NCBI GenBank assembly: GCA_016794345.1
Contig: JAEUKE010000153.1
Span: forward strand, 294,480-358,479
DNA length: 64,000 bases
Direction: 5' to 3'
DNA from: Myxococcales bacterium
GTDB taxonomy: Bacteria; Myxococcota_A; Polyangia; Polyangiales; Polyangiaceae
Shown here: positions 8,825 to 19,652 of the stretch, one piece after another
How the letters are laid out: each line of letters starts with the position of its first letter
How positions within the stretch are numbered: position 1 is the first letter of the stretch
The notes under the pieces: generated by a model
Told to the model about the DNA's origin: nothing
Database searches by the model: none
Seen by the model: the letters and a program-made list of their open reading frames with translations, nothing else
Made by a program: the position numbers and the translations under genes

Positions 8825-11800
8825 TTGCGCCTTCGCCTCTGCACGATCGAGTAGATCTGCTCGAGCCCGCGGGTCCTATCGAGCATGAAGTCGCGCACGA
8901 CGCCGAGGATGTAGCCGTAGTCCGTCGGGTCGAGCGGCTGGTCGGCGAAGTCGGGGTCGGCGCGGTGCACCTCGGCGATCGTGTCGATGATGATCTCGAT
9001 GGGCGCGGTGCCGGGGTTACCGTTTTCGTCCGGGATGGGGGTGACGATGTTCTTCAGCACGTGATCGAGCACGTGGTAGCGGTCGTACTCCTCGCTCGAG
9101 AGCGCCTTGAGGATGCGGATGGTCCGGTCCGCGGCGCCCGCGCCCTCCGGATCGTTCTCGGGCTTGAGCGCGACGGCCGCGCTGCGGAAGATCGGGACGA
9201 GCTTCTCGTCGTCCGCCATGACCTGCATCATGTCGACCATCGAGGCGAGCGTGCCCTGCAGGGCCTCACCCGAGCCTGCGTTCTCGAAGAGGTAGGTCAG
9301 GAAGCGCTCGAGGGAGCGGCGGCCGTCCGCGTCCTTGCGGAGCTCCTCCAGCAGGTCGACCGCGGTCGCCGCGAGCGGTGAGCTCAGCGCGTCGGCGAGG
9401 TTCTTCGACAGCTCGGTGCGCGCCCACTCGCAGCCGCCGCCCTGCTCGCGATCGGGGCAGCGGGCGTTGAGCTGCTCGCGGAACAGCTTGAGCGTCTTGA
9501 CGAGGAGCGGCCCGAGCGCGCGGTTCTTGAAGCGGGTCGACGCGCCCGTGCCTTCGATGGCGAGGAGCACGTCGACGAGCTGCGAGCGCGCGCGCTTCCA
9601 CTGCGCCTGCCGGAGCTCGCCGTCCTCGGCCTGGGAGAACGCGACGTCGAAGCCGTGCAGCGCGTCGGTCAGGAGGTTGAACGGCGTCGTCTGGTTCTGC
9701 ACGGTGCCGTCGGTCCACTGCGCCGTCTTGTCGCCGTTGCGCTTCGTGACGCCCTGCTCTGCGGAGCGCGTCTGGCTGAAGAGCACGCGGGTCGTCAGCT
9801 CGAGCACCTCGGTTCCCTTGAGCGTTTGGCCCTTGCGCGGACCGCGGGCGACGGTGATCTGCGAGAGGTCCTTCATCGCCACCGAGAGCTCGTGCAGCGC
9901 CGGGATGAGGTCGGTGCGCATGGCCTTCTCGATGATCGGCTCGTAGCGGTTGAGGCCCGCGCCGGAGCAATAGCGTCGGTCCGTCGTCGGGAGGCTCGAG
10001 TCACACTCGTCGCCGTGATCGGGCCCCGGGTAGTGTCTGTAGAAGACGTCCGACAGGCGCAGGAACATCTCCTCGCCGGTGAAGTCGTTGAGATCGCAGA
10101 TCGAGACGTCCTCGCTGCAGCTCACGTTCACGAACGTGGTGATGACCGGCCTGAGGTAGTCGTAGAAGCCGCGCCGCTCCCACGTGAAGATGTCCTGCCC
10201 GGTCCGGATCCGGAGCAGATCTTTCTGCTGGCAGGTCGCGAGACCGAAGCCGTCGACCGGGCACACGCTGGTCGGCACCGGCTCCATGAGCGCGTGGATG
10301 AACTCGTCCGTGCGACCGCCCGCGTTGATCGAGTCGAAGTCGGGCATGCCGGGGTACTGGTCGCTGGTCGCGCCGAAATAGACGAGGCGGTTCAGGGCTT
10401 GCGGCGTGGGGTGGGTGGTCATCCCCGTGAGGCCGCTCGACTCCTGGAACATGTCGTCGGCCGACTGCCCCACGCCGCCGAGGAGGTCCATGATGTCGTT
10501 GAGCGCGCCGTCCTTGAGGGTGAAGACCGCGCGCTTCGGGTGTGAGGGGTGCACGATGGCGCCGAAGTAGAACGCCGCCAGGTTCGGGATCTCGAAGAGC
10601 TCACACGGGCCGTACGAGCCGCTGAGCGGCCAGTCGAGCGTGATGCCGAAGAGGCGGGCTTTGACGGTGGCGCCGTCTTTGTTGCAGGTCTTCGCGCCGG
10701 ACGCGTCGTGGATGAGGAGCAGCGACCGCTCGAGCACCGATCGGTTCGAGCCGCTGCGCGGCGCGTTCCAGTCGACCGGGTTGTGTGGGTCCTGGATGGA
10801 GAAGCTGCCGTCGGTCAGGTTGATCGCCGGGCCGTTGATGTCGTTCCGGTCGTAGTCGAGCTCGTCGCGCGTGCTCGCGTAGAGGGCGATGGTCTCCCCC
10901 ATGTGAGTCGAGCCCCCGATCGGCTCGACGATGACCGGGTCCGCGAGCGCAGCCAGGAGGTTGCCGAGGAGGCGCGGCTCGTCGGTCATCTGCGAGAGGA
11001 CCTGCGCGGCCTCGTCCCAGACCGGGTTCTCGTAGGGGAGCCCGGCGGGCGGGACGAGCCCTTGCGCGGCGAGCTCGTCGTGCTCGAGCGCGATCTCGCG
11101 GACGCGGAGCGCCGCGGCGACGACCCGCGCGACCTCGTCCTCGTGGTTCTCGAGCAGGTCGATGAGCCCGAGGAGCACGGTGTCCGAGTCCTCGTCGGCG
11201 AGCAGCTGGCCGACCGCGTGGGCCGCGTCGACGAGCGGGGAGTCTTCCCCGCGGAACCGGCTGTATTTCAGGCACGACTCACACTTGGTCCCGATCGGAA
11301 CGATTTCGTCATTTTCGAAATCGTATTCGGCGTCCTCGCGCGGCCCGAGCAGGACGTTCGCGCCCGCCAGCGCGTACATGAGCGTCTCGTACTCTGCCAA
11401 GAAGGCGTTCGGATCCTCAGGGTCCGCGTATTCGGTCGCGTCGAGGATCGGCACCATGATGGTCGAGAGCCCGGCGGCGGGCGTTCGCGCGGTGTCGACG
11501 TAAGCGTAGATGCCGTCGGCGGGCCGCCCGATCTCGTCGAGCGCGCCGAGCGGGGCCTGGCCCGGGATGGCGAACGGAGGGTCGATCGAGACGGCCGTCC
11601 CCGAGGCGTCGAGGAAGCGTCCGAAGGCGTCCACGTCGGCCTTGCCGTCGCCGTCCGTGTCGGAGAAGGGCCCGCTCAGCGAGAGCGGCACGACGTAGCC
11701 ACGCAGGTCACGCAGGGCGATGTACCGAGGCGGATCGTCGGCGTTCACCGCGTAGCGCTCGTTCTGATCGAGCATCAGCTCGCGCAGCGCCTCGATCGTC

Positions 11801-12672
11801 GTGCGAGGCCGGTTCGGCTCGCCGAGCCCTGCGTTCACCGCGAGGTCGGGCAGCGTCGACACCTCGGGCGTCAGGTAGGTCATCTCGCGCTCCATCACCC
11901 CGAGCAGGGCCTGGAGCTGCGGCGTCGCCTTGCCCTGTGGGCCCAGGAGCCCGACCGCGTGTGTCGTCAGATCGCGCAGGCCCGGGTAATCGAGCGAGGA
12001 GCGGATGATCCCGAGCCCGACGTTCGAAGGCCTGTAGCCACGTCGGCCCCACATGCGCGACAGCATCGACTTCGCCTCGTCGCTCTCGCTCATCGAATCG
12101 AACAGGCGCCCGAGCGCGCGCGTCGCCGCGGGCGCGAGCGGCTCGGCGAACGGATCGCCCGCGGCGACCGCCCAAGGGTCCTGCTCGTAGAGCGCGGAGA
12201 CGCGCTGGCCGAGGTCCATCATCGCGTCGAGCAGGAGGACCGTGTCGCCGTCTTTGTCGGTCGCGGGGTTGTCGATCTCGACGTCGGGGAAGGTCGCGTT
12301 GAACGCGCGGACGAGATCGCCGCGGCGCCGGATGAGCGCGTTCATCTTGGCGATCGCGACGCGGCGCGCTTCTTTGGCCGCGTCGCCCTTCGGCTTCGGC
12401 AGCGCGGAGGTGTCGACCTCGTCGCCGTAGGCGCCGTCCGAGTCGTAGTGACAGACGGACTGGTACGAGACGCCGGTCACGTCTTCCTGGAAGAGCTCGG
12501 CCCCGAGGCGGTCGCAGAAGACCCCGTAGAGATCGTCGCCGAACGTCGCTCGCGGCACCGGCTTGCGCGTCGTGTCGAGGGGCTCGTGGCAGGCCGAAGC
12601 CCAACCGACCGCCCCCGTGATCGCGAGCACGCGCAGCGCTCCCAGGCCCAAGGAAGTTACGGCTTTTCGCAT
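8821..12672 (-). CDS. very large lipoprotein of unknown function
   Basis: No known domain is recognised in these 1283 residues. The N-terminus has a signal with lipobox-like WASAC, so it is probably lipid-anchored. The body is mostly soluble, acidic and helical, with many Asp/Glu-rich segments and a scattering of Cys (for example KCESCLKYS, about residue 465). It is co-transcribed with, and overlaps, the FadL-type gene, suggesting a periplasmic or surface partner of that barrel; this is inference. The ATG at 12672 gives the signal peptide directly. Longer upstream readings add a basic stretch that would spoil the signal. A TACGCT element lies 13 nt before the ATG. Confidence 0.8.
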   Translation of the reverse strand: MRKAVTSLGLGALRVLAITGAVGWASACHEPLDTTRKPVPRATFGDDLYGVFCDRLGAELFQEDVTGVSYQSVCHYDSDGAYGDEVDTSALPKPKGDAAKEARRVAIAKMNALIRRRGDLVRAFNATFPDVEIDNPATDKDGDTVLLLDAMMDLGQRVSALYEQDPWAVAAGDPFAEPLAPAATRALGRLFDSMSESDEAKSMLSRMWGRRGYRPSNVGLGIIRSSLDYPGLRDLTTHAVGLLGPQGKATPQLQALLGVMEREMTYLTPEVSTLPDLAVNAGLGEPNRPRTTIEALRELMLDQNERYAVNADDPPRYIALRDLRGYVVPLSLSGPFSDTDGDGKADVDAFGRFLDASGTAVSIDPPFAIPGQAPLGALDEIGRPADGIYAYVDTARTPAAGLSTIMVPILDATEYADPEDPNAFLAEYETLMYALAGANVLLGPREDAEYDFENDEIVPIGTKCESCLKYSRFRGEDSPLVDAAHAVGQLLADEDSDTVLLGLIDLLENHEDEVARVVAAALRVREIALEHDELAAQGLVPPAGLPYENPVWDEAAQVLSQMTDEPRLLGNLLAALADPVIVEPIGGSTHMGETIALYASTRDELDYDRNDINGPAINLTDGSFSIQDPHNPVDWNAPRSGSNRSVLERSLLLIHDASGAKTCNKDGATVKARLFGITLDWPLSGSYGPCELFEIPNLAAFYFGAIVHPSHPKRAVFTLKDGALNDIMDLLGGVGQSADDMFQESSGLTGMTTHPTPQALNRLVYFGATSDQYPGMPDFDSINAGGRTDEFIHALMEPVPTSVCPVDGFGLATCQQKDLLRIRTGQDIFTWERRGFYDYLRPVITTFVNVSCSEDVSICDLNDFTGEEMFLRLSDVFYRHYPGPDHGDECDSSLPTTDRRYCSGAGLNRYEPIIEKAMRTDLIPALHELSVAMKDLSQITVARGPRKGQTLKGTEVLELTTRVLFSQTRSAEQGVTKRNGDKTAQWTDGTVQNQTTPFNLLTDALHGFDVAFSQAEDGELRQAQWKRARSQLVDVLLAIEGTGASTRFKNRALGPLLVKTLKLFREQLNARCPDREQGGGCEWARTELSKNLADALSSPLAATAVDLLEELRKDADGRRSLERFLTYLFENAGSGEALQGTLASMVDMMQVMADDEKLVPIFRSAAVALKPENDPEGAGAADRTIRILKALSSEEYDRYHVLDHVLKNIVTPIPDENGNPGTAPIEIIIDTIAEVHRADPDFADQPLDPTDYGYILGVVRDFMLDRTRGLEQIYSIVQRRRRK

Positions 12673-12804
12673 GGGGAACGGAACGAGCGTAAACCAACGG
12701 CGACGGCTTGTGACGGCCGGGCAGCGATGACGCAACACTTACGCAACGCGTCATCCGTCGAGGCTCGCGCCGATCTCGCGACGCGGCCGTGGTAACCAGG
12801 CGCC

Positions 12805-14208
<1,404 letters not shown>

Positions 14209-14515
14209 CCGGGCGCCGATAGCCGCTCGCGATGCCGAGCCGCCACCGGTAGCTGAGCGGTTTTCGCCGAGAGCGAGCGTGGTCGATGGCGAGTCGCGCG
14301 GAGCGTGCTCTTGCACGTGAGCACGCCCGACGTCGAGATCGCGAAGCTATCGGCGAAAAACGCCAGCTACCGCAGGAAGTCGGCGGATTGGGGGCGAGAC
14401 CGAGTGATGCCAAGGCGCGGGCGAGGAGCGCGCGGAGCGTGCTCTTGCACGTGAGCACGCACCGCAGACCGCAACGCCGGCAGCGCGAAGGGATCGCCCC
14501 CAAGACACCGACTTC
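14209..14515. other. 307-bp glmU-ribA spacer filled by two palindromic cassettes
   Basis: No coding region is supported here. The stretch consists of two adjacent extended inverted repeats, each centred on an identical 32-nt hairpin sequence (see the repeat entries). It lies between convergent glmU and ribA stops, so it could act as a bidirectional transcription end point. Small open frames crossing it are low-complexity and are not believed. Confidence 0.7.
14248..14371. repeat. palindromic cassette 1
   Basis: Arms at 14248-14270 and 14350-14371 are near-perfect inverted copies (GGTAGCTG then TTTTCGCCGA on the left). In the centre, 14295-14326 is a 32-nt sequence holding a hairpin with stem GCGTGCTC (14303-14310) and GAGCACGC (14319-14326) around an 8-nt loop. 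The same 32 nt recur exactly at 14429-14460. Confidence 0.75.
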
Positions 14516-14517
14516 CT
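14374..14517. repeat. palindromic cassette 2
   Basis: Perfect inverted arms AGGAAGTCGG (14374-14383) with CCGACTTCCT (14508-14517), and TTGGGGGCGA (14388-14397) with TCGCCCCCAA (14494-14503), surround the second exact copy of the 32-nt hairpin element (14429-14460; stem 14437-14444 with 14453-14460). The architecture repeats cassette 1 while the arm sequences differ. Confidence 0.75.
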
Positions 14518-15169
14518 AGCCGGCTTCGTCGTAGCGAGGCAGCTCGTGGTTCATCCGAAGGCGCTTGGCTTCCAGATAGGGCCTCGAGAACGCGTTCGGC
14601 TCGATGTGCACGGGCGAGCGCCCCTCCACCACGACCCCGAGCTGACGCAGGCCGTCCACCTTGGCGGGGTTGTTGGTGAGCAAGGTGATCGACTGCGGAC
14701 CGAGGTAGTCGATCATCGCGGCGGCGGCGTGGTACTCGCGCGCATCGTCCGGCAGATCGAGGAGGCGGTTGGCGTCCACCGTGTCGTGGCCGACCGACTG
14801 GAGCTGGTAAGCGCGGATCTTGTTGGCGAGGCCGATGCCCCTGCCCTCTTGCCGGAGGTAGAGCACGACGCCCTCCCCGCGCTCCGCGATCTCGGCCTGG
14901 GCCGACTCGAGCTGATCCCGGCAGTCGCACTTGAGCGAGCCGAAGACCTCGCTCGTCAGGCACTCCGAGTGCACACGGCACAAGACGCCGGACTTGCCCG
15001 CGAGATCCCCGCGAACCAGCGCGACGTGATCGGGTGAGAGGCCGTTTTCACACGAGGTCGCCTCGCCGTAGTGGAACACCACCATCCGGAAAGGACCAAA
15101 ACGCGTCGGAACTTCCGCTTCAGCGCGGATCCGGAGCAGAGGCCGGATTGCCGAGTTGGCAACGTACAT
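14516..15169 (-). CDS. ribA: GTP cyclohydrolase II
   Basis: RibA opens the GTP imidazole ring in the first committed step of riboflavin synthesis, giving 2,5-diamino-6-ribosylamino-pyrimidinone phosphate, formate and pyrophosphate. The 217 residues match stand-alone RibA. Visible motifs are the zinc ligands in HSECLTSEVFGSLKCDC, the substrate loop RQEGRGIGL, and LLTNNPAKVDGL near the C-terminus. There is no fused RibB domain. The ATG at 15169 is preceded by a purine-rich stretch with AGGAGA about 6-11 nt upstream. It diverges from holA across a 206-bp region in which I see no FMN riboswitch. Confidence 0.95.
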   Translation of the reverse strand: MYVANSAIRPLLRIRAEAEVPTRFGPFRMVVFHYGEATSCENGLSPDHVALVRGDLAGKSGVLCRVHSECLTSEVFGSLKCDCRDQLESAQAEIAERGEGVVLYLRQEGRGIGLANKIRAYQLQSVGHDTVDANRLLDLPDDAREYHAAAAMIDYLGPQSITLLTNNPAKVDGLRQLGVVVEGRSPVHIEPNAFSRPYLEAKRLRMNHELPRYDEAG

Positions 15170-15375
15170 CTCGCTCTCCTTCTCTTTTTCTCTTGGTTCG
15201 CTTGGGTGCTGTCTCGCTCTCGCGGAGACGGGTCGCGCTCGCCTCGAGCGAGACCGGTTACCTTACGACTCCTAGCACTTCTCGGTTTCGGCGTGCGATT
15301 CACCGACGCGATTGAAGTCTGGACGATGTTTTGTCCAAGTCAATGAGGTCGAGGCGACGCTATATCTAGCGGCCG

Positions 15376-16416
15376 ATGCTCGCCGACGAGCTCCTCCGGT
15401 CGCTGTCCGAGCAAGGAGACAAGGCCCTCCTGCCGGTGTTCCTCGTTCTCGGGGAGGAGTCGTTCCTCGTCGAGGAGGTCGTTCACGCCCTGAAGGAAGT
15501 CGCCTGCGCGGGCGGCATCCCGGGCTTCAACGACGACCGCTATACCGCTGGCGAGGCCCAGGGCAGCCAGGTGGTCGCCGCCGCCAAGATGCTCCCGATG
15601 ATGAGCGCCCGGCGCTTCGTCCTCGTCCGGGCGGTCGAGCGGTGGGAGCCCCGCGACAGCGGCGACTCGAGCGACAAGAAGAAGGAGTCGCCGCTCGACG
15701 CGATCGCCGCTTACGCGGCCGATCCGAACCCGAGCACCGTGCTCGTCCTGTCCGGCACGAAGCTGCACGGGCAACGGAAGATCGTCACGCTCGCGAAGAA
15801 GAACGGCTTTCTCGTGTCGTGTGACGCGGTGCCGCGGCAGCGCTTGCCCGACTGGGCCGTTCGCCGCGCCCGCGCGTTCGGCCACGCGATGCCAACCGCT
15901 GTCGCCGATCACCTCGTCGATCTCCTCGGGGGCGAGCTCGGCCCCCTGGCCGAGGCGATCGAGCGGCTCGGTCTGTTCGTCGGCCAGAACGCGCCAATCA
16001 CGGACGACGCGGTGAGCCGCATGATCGCCCCGGTGCGCCCCGGCTCGGTGTGGACGCTGACGGACGCGCTCTGCGAGCGCGACCTCAGGAAGGCGCTGAA
16101 GGTCCTCTCGGAGATCCCCCTCCGCTCGCGCGGGGACGCGCTCCCGCTGGTCGGCGCCGTCACGAGCAGCGTCCGGAAGCTCGCGAAGCTCGACGGCCTC
16201 CTCCGCGCAGGCGAGCCGCTCGCGAGCGCGGGCCAGCTGGCCGGCATCATCCCCTTCCGTCTCCAGGCCACCCGCGACTCGCTCCGTCGGCTCCCCCCCG
16301 GCACGCTCGAGCGCTGGCTCACCCTCCTGGCCGGGGCCGACGTCGATCTCAAGGGCGGGGCCAAGCGGGGGGACCGCGCCATCGTGGAGTCCCTCGTGCT
16401 CGCCATGTGCAAATGA
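15376..16416 (+). CDS. holA: DNA polymerase III subunit delta
   Basis: HolA is the clamp-loader wrench that opens the beta sliding clamp. The 346-residue protein has the family's N-terminal LPVFLVLGEESFLVEEVV and the long AAA-plus-like middle followed by the helical collar (KLDGLLRAGEPLASAGQLAG). Length is normal. The ATG at 15376 has no Shine-Dalgarno; TATCTA lies 7 nt upstream, suggesting a leaderless mRNA. Only 17 bp separate it from gspC, so the two may share a transcript. Confidence 0.93.
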   Translation: MLADELLRSLSEQGDKALLPVFLVLGEESFLVEEVVHALKEVACAGGIPGFNDDRYTAGEAQGSQVVAAAKMLPMMSARRFVLVRAVERWEPRDSGDSSDKKKESPLDAIAAYAADPNPSTVLVLSGTKLHGQRKIVTLAKKNGFLVSCDAVPRQRLPDWAVRRARAFGHAMPTAVADHLVDLLGGELGPLAEAIERLGLFVGQNAPITDDAVSRMIAPVRPGSVWTLTDALCERDLRKALKVLSEIPLRSRGDALPLVGAVTSSVRKLAKLDGLLRAGEPLASAGQLAGIIPFRLQATRDSLRRLPPGTLERWLTLLAGADVDLKGGAKRGDRAIVESLVLAMCK

Positions 16417-16433
16417 GGTAGGAGACCCTCAAG

Positions 16434-17345
16434 GTGGCGAACCTCGACGCGACCGCCAAGCGCTTCTACCCGGCGATCCTCTGCGGGCTGCTCGGCAGCA
16501 TCGCCTACCTGCAAGGCGCCGGGATCTCGAGCCTGGTCGCCGAGCAGCTCCCGGCTGGCGCGCCTCCCGCTCAGGGCGCAGTCAAGCCGTCGCTCTCTGC
16601 CAGGCCCCCGGAAAAAAGCGCCCACGTCATCCTGGCGCGCAACGCCTTCGACTCCGAGACCGGCCCGCTCGACAAGCCCAAGCCCGTCGCGCCTCCTCCG
16701 CCCCCGCCGACGACCACCGTCGAGACGGAGCTCCCCCGCTGCGCGTCCGCGTCGGTCGTCGGCATCACCGAGTCGGACGACGCGGCGTTCTCCTTCGCTC
16801 TCATCAAGACCACCGGCCCCTCGAAGATGCACCGCATCGGTGACGAGGTGGACGGCAAGAAGCTCGAGTCGATCGGCTGGGATCACGTGGTGCTCTCGAG
16901 CGGCGGCACGCGCTGCCAGCTCCGCATGATGGACGAGGCCGGCTCGAAGACCGCGGCGGGTACGGCGCCCGAGCCGTCCCGGCCCGCTCGCACCGCGGCC
17001 CCCACGAAGGAGGCCTCTTCCGGGGAGATCGTGAAGGTCGCCGACAACGAATATGTCATCGAGCGCGGCGGCCGAGAGAAGATCCTGCAGATGCAGCAGG
17101 CCTTCATGAAGGCGGCGCGGGTCGTCGACGGGCAGGGCATCCGCCTGCAGCGCTCGTCGCAGACGACGATCCTCGGCGAGCTCGGCATGCAGAAGGGTGA
17201 TCTGGTCAAGACCATCAACGGCTTCGACATGACGAACCCCGACAAGTCGATGGAGGCGTACGGCGTGCTCAAGACCGCCAACAAGGTGCAGGTCGTGCTC
17301 GAGCGGGACGGCAAGCCCGTCACCATCGATCTCACGCTCAAGTGA
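16434..17345 (+). CDS. gspC: type II secretion system protein GspC
   Basis: GspC links the inner-membrane platform to the GspD secretin. The 303-residue protein has one N-terminal membrane segment (about 12-38), a Pro-rich periplasmic linker, the homology region starting near HVILARNAFDSETG, and a C-terminal PDZ-like domain (GELGMQKGDLVKTINGFDM). The GTG at 16434 is preceded by TAGGAG. No other gsp gene is nearby, so it is split from the rest of the system or that system lies elsewhere in the genome. GspC is often the least conserved subunit, but the domain order is clear. Confidence 0.85.
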   Translation: MANLDATAKRFYPAILCGLLGSIAYLQGAGISSLVAEQLPAGAPPAQGAVKPSLSARPPEKSAHVILARNAFDSETGPLDKPKPVAPPPPPPTTTVETELPRCASASVVGITESDDAAFSFALIKTTGPSKMHRIGDEVDGKKLESIGWDHVVLSSGGTRCQLRMMDEAGSKTAAGTAPEPSRPARTAAPTKEASSGEIVKVADNEYVIERGGREKILQMQQAFMKAARVVDGQGIRLQRSSQTTILGELGMQKGDLVKTINGFDMTNPDKSMEAYGVLKTANKVQVVLERDGKPVTIDLTLK

Positions 17346-17350
17346 CACGC

Positions 17351-17369
17351 CGAGCCCGCGGTCGGCTCG
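17351..17369. terminator. hairpin between convergent gspC and VWA genes
   Basis: CGAGCC (17351-17356) pairs with GGCTCG (17364-17369) around a 7-nt loop. It lies in the 44-bp gap between convergent stops. There is no T run, so it is a weak candidate. Confidence 0.3.
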
Positions 17370-17389
17370 CCGTCCCGCGGCGGTGATGC

Positions 17390-19642
17390 TCAGGCCAGGC
17401 CGACGCGGCGTCGCGCGATCCAGTGCGCGCCCACGAGCGCCGCGGCCACCGTCGTCCACGCCCAGGGTGGGAGCAGCGGCGTGCTCTTGCGCTGCGTGCT
17501 CACGACCGTGGGCTCGGGGAGCGGCAGCTGGTCGAGCTTGTCCGGCGCGAGGACGACGCCCTTCGTCGCGTTCGCGATGGCCTCGAGCCGCGCGGGATCG
17601 GGTCGCGTGTCCGACCACTCGTCACCGCCCTTCTCACAGGCGAAATCGCGGCGGGTCGCCGGGGTGAGGCTGCTGTCGGCGCCGGCCTGCTTGCCGATCT
17701 GCACGCTCGCTGCGTAGCCGCCCGCGGGCAGCGCCGGGAGCTCGACCGTCGTCGGCCCCGCCTGGGCGATCGGCACCCGCGTCTCGAACGCGGTCTCACC
17801 CGTCCCCAGCCGCATGATGCTGACAGCAGCGTCACCGTCCGTCCCGGGCAGCGGCCGGAGAAGGAGATCGGTCGGGACCCCCGCGACACACCCGCCCGGC
17901 ACCTCCAGCGTGGTCGACTCGAAGCGAGGATCGCGCATGAGCCAGCCGAGCAGGCCGTCCCACAACGCGCCGTAGGCCCGGCCGGCGCGCTCGGCCGCAA
18001 ACGAGCTGAAGAGCAGCCGGTGCGTCCCGTCGACCGTGAGCGATATCGTCCGGCCCGTCCCGTATTCGCCGAGCGCGAGGATCGGCATCCGGTCGCCCTC
18101 GTCGCCCAGGACCGGGTGGGACAGAAGGACGGTCGCGCCGGCGTTGGCGGGACCGACGACGTTGGTCCCCGGCATGTCGGGGAAGCTCTCGCCGATGACG
18201 TCGCGGAGGAGCCCGAGCACGGGCGCCGCCGCGCCGGCGCGGGTGACCTCCGGCGTGAACCAGCCGAGCTCCACGCCGCGCTTCGCGTGCTCCTGCGTGA
18301 GCTTCACCGGCAAGACGCCGGCGAGCGGCGTGCCCGCGTATTGACCAGGACCGAAGGCGTCGGGACCGCCGACCATGATGAGCCCGCCGCCGGAGCCGAC
18401 GTATTTCGCCAGGTTGTCGAGGTGCTTCGTGAGCCCGTAGACCTCGGCGTTGAAGTCCTGCAGCACCACGGCGTCGAAGCTCGGCAGGTGGACGCTGAAG
18501 AGCTCGTCGACGGGGAACGGGATGAGCGCGAGCTCGCTCGGCGACGCGCCCACGTTGTCCGTCGGCGTCCGGAGGATGAAAAACGCGACGACGTCGACCG
18601 ACTCGTCGCTCTTCAGGTACATGCGCAGCGCGCGCACGTCGTACGTCGGGCGCCCGGCGATGTGGAGGATGCGCACGCGATCGCGCGCCACCTCGAGCGT
18701 GACGAACCGGCGATCGTTGTCTTCGATCTCGTCGCCCTTGGGAGACTCGATCGCGACCTCGAGCACGCGCGGCCCCGCGCGGTGCAACGTGACGCTGAGC
18801 TCGATCGTGGCCGACGCGTCCTTGCCCGGCGTCACCTCGCCGCGCGCGAGGACCTCGGGCTCGCCGTCATCAACCAGCTCGCGAGCGACGACGCCGACCT
18901 TGTCACACGCCAGCCCGCCCGAGCACCCGACCTCCACGCGGAGCTGCATCGGCTGGTGCGCGACCGCCGCGCCGGCGGTTCGGACGTCACGGATGCTCGC
19001 GTCGCTCGGCACATGGCGCGTCACGGGCACGACGTGCACGGGGACGGTCGTGGCGCCGAGGCCGAGGGAGGAGCGATCGGCGGCGTGCTCCTCGGTCGGT
19101 CGGTCCAGCCGCCCGTCCGAGACGAGCACGATCGCGCGGGGCGGCTCCTCGGCGCTCGACTCGAGCGATTCGAGCGCCGCTACCAGATCGCTCCGGGTCA
19201 CGGGCCGTGACGCCGCGCGGTCTTTCTCGACCGGCTCCAGATCCTCACCCAGGGGGATCGCCTTGCCGGCCCCGAAGCCGAGCGTGGCGAGGCGGACGGA
19301 CTGACCCTTCGCGGCCAGCGCCTCGACCACGTCGCGCGCACGCTCGAGCCGCGTCGGACCGCCCTTCTCGGCGGGCAGATCCATCGAGCGCGAGCGATCG
19401 ACGAGCACGAGCACGCGCGGCCCGACGGTCAGCCCATCGGTCTCGACATGCGCCGGGCGGAGCACGGCGCCGAGCAGCGCAAACGTGGCGAGCGCCCCGG
19501 TCAGCCCGACCAACCAGGCTCGCGGCGCGCGTGCGCGGCGGAGCTCGACGCCGAGCAAGAGCAGGCCGAGCGCGGCGACCCCGACCGCGAGCGCCAGCCC
19601 GGTCGCGCCGACGTCTCCGGCCGGAATGATCGAGGTCTTCAT
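17390..19642 (-). CDS. VWA and glutamine-amidotransferase-like membrane protein
   Basis: A 750-residue inner-membrane protein. Two membrane segments at about residues 9-65 are followed by a VWA domain with the MIDAS motif DRSRSMD, a beta-rich middle, and a GATase1-like region (VVLQDFNAEVYG, then GGGLIMVGGPDAFGPG) that lacks a visible catalytic triad. A last membrane segment ends in WIARRRVGLA. This architecture belongs to BatA/CglB-type stress or aerotolerance clusters where a VWA protein neighbours DUF4159; the substrate is unknown. The ATG at 19642 is chosen because residues after it match the family start; it lies 10 bp after the DUF4159 stop on the same strand. Confidence 0.85.
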   Translation of the reverse strand: MKTSIIPAGDVGATGLALAVGVAALGLLLLGVELRRARAPRAWLVGLTGALATFALLGAVLRPAHVETDGLTVGPRVLVLVDRSRSMDLPAEKGGPTRLERARDVVEALAAKGQSVRLATLGFGAGKAIPLGEDLEPVEKDRAASRPVTRSDLVAALESLESSAEEPPRAIVLVSDGRLDRPTEEHAADRSSLGLGATTVPVHVVPVTRHVPSDASIRDVRTAGAAVAHQPMQLRVEVGCSGGLACDKVGVVARELVDDGEPEVLARGEVTPGKDASATIELSVTLHRAGPRVLEVAIESPKGDEIEDNDRRFVTLEVARDRVRILHIAGRPTYDVRALRMYLKSDESVDVVAFFILRTPTDNVGASPSELALIPFPVDELFSVHLPSFDAVVLQDFNAEVYGLTKHLDNLAKYVGSGGGLIMVGGPDAFGPGQYAGTPLAGVLPVKLTQEHAKRGVELGWFTPEVTRAGAAAPVLGLLRDVIGESFPDMPGTNVVGPANAGATVLLSHPVLGDEGDRMPILALGEYGTGRTISLTVDGTHRLLFSSFAAERAGRAYGALWDGLLGWLMRDPRFESTTLEVPGGCVAGVPTDLLLRPLPGTDGDAAVSIMRLGTGETAFETRVPIAQAGPTTVELPALPAGGYAASVQIGKQAGADSSLTPATRRDFACEKGGDEWSDTRPDPARLEAIANATKGVVLAPDKLDQLPLPEPTVVSTQRKSTPLLPPWAWTTVAAALVGAHWIARRRVGLA

Positions 19643-19652
19643 CCCGCGCCCG

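Noticed and set aside
10549..12795. Plus-strand frame of 748 codons opposite the large lipoprotein
   Set aside because: Arg/Val/Glu-rich antisense shadow without start signals; the opposite lipoprotein reading has a signal peptide.
15170..15375. FMN riboswitch ahead of ribA
   Set aside because: The conserved RFN blocks are not seen; only a short TGGAC/GTCCA inverted repeat (15320-15337) is there, too weak to call.
16434..17345. A type II secretion gene cluster around gspC
   Set aside because: No other gsp gene is found in the window.
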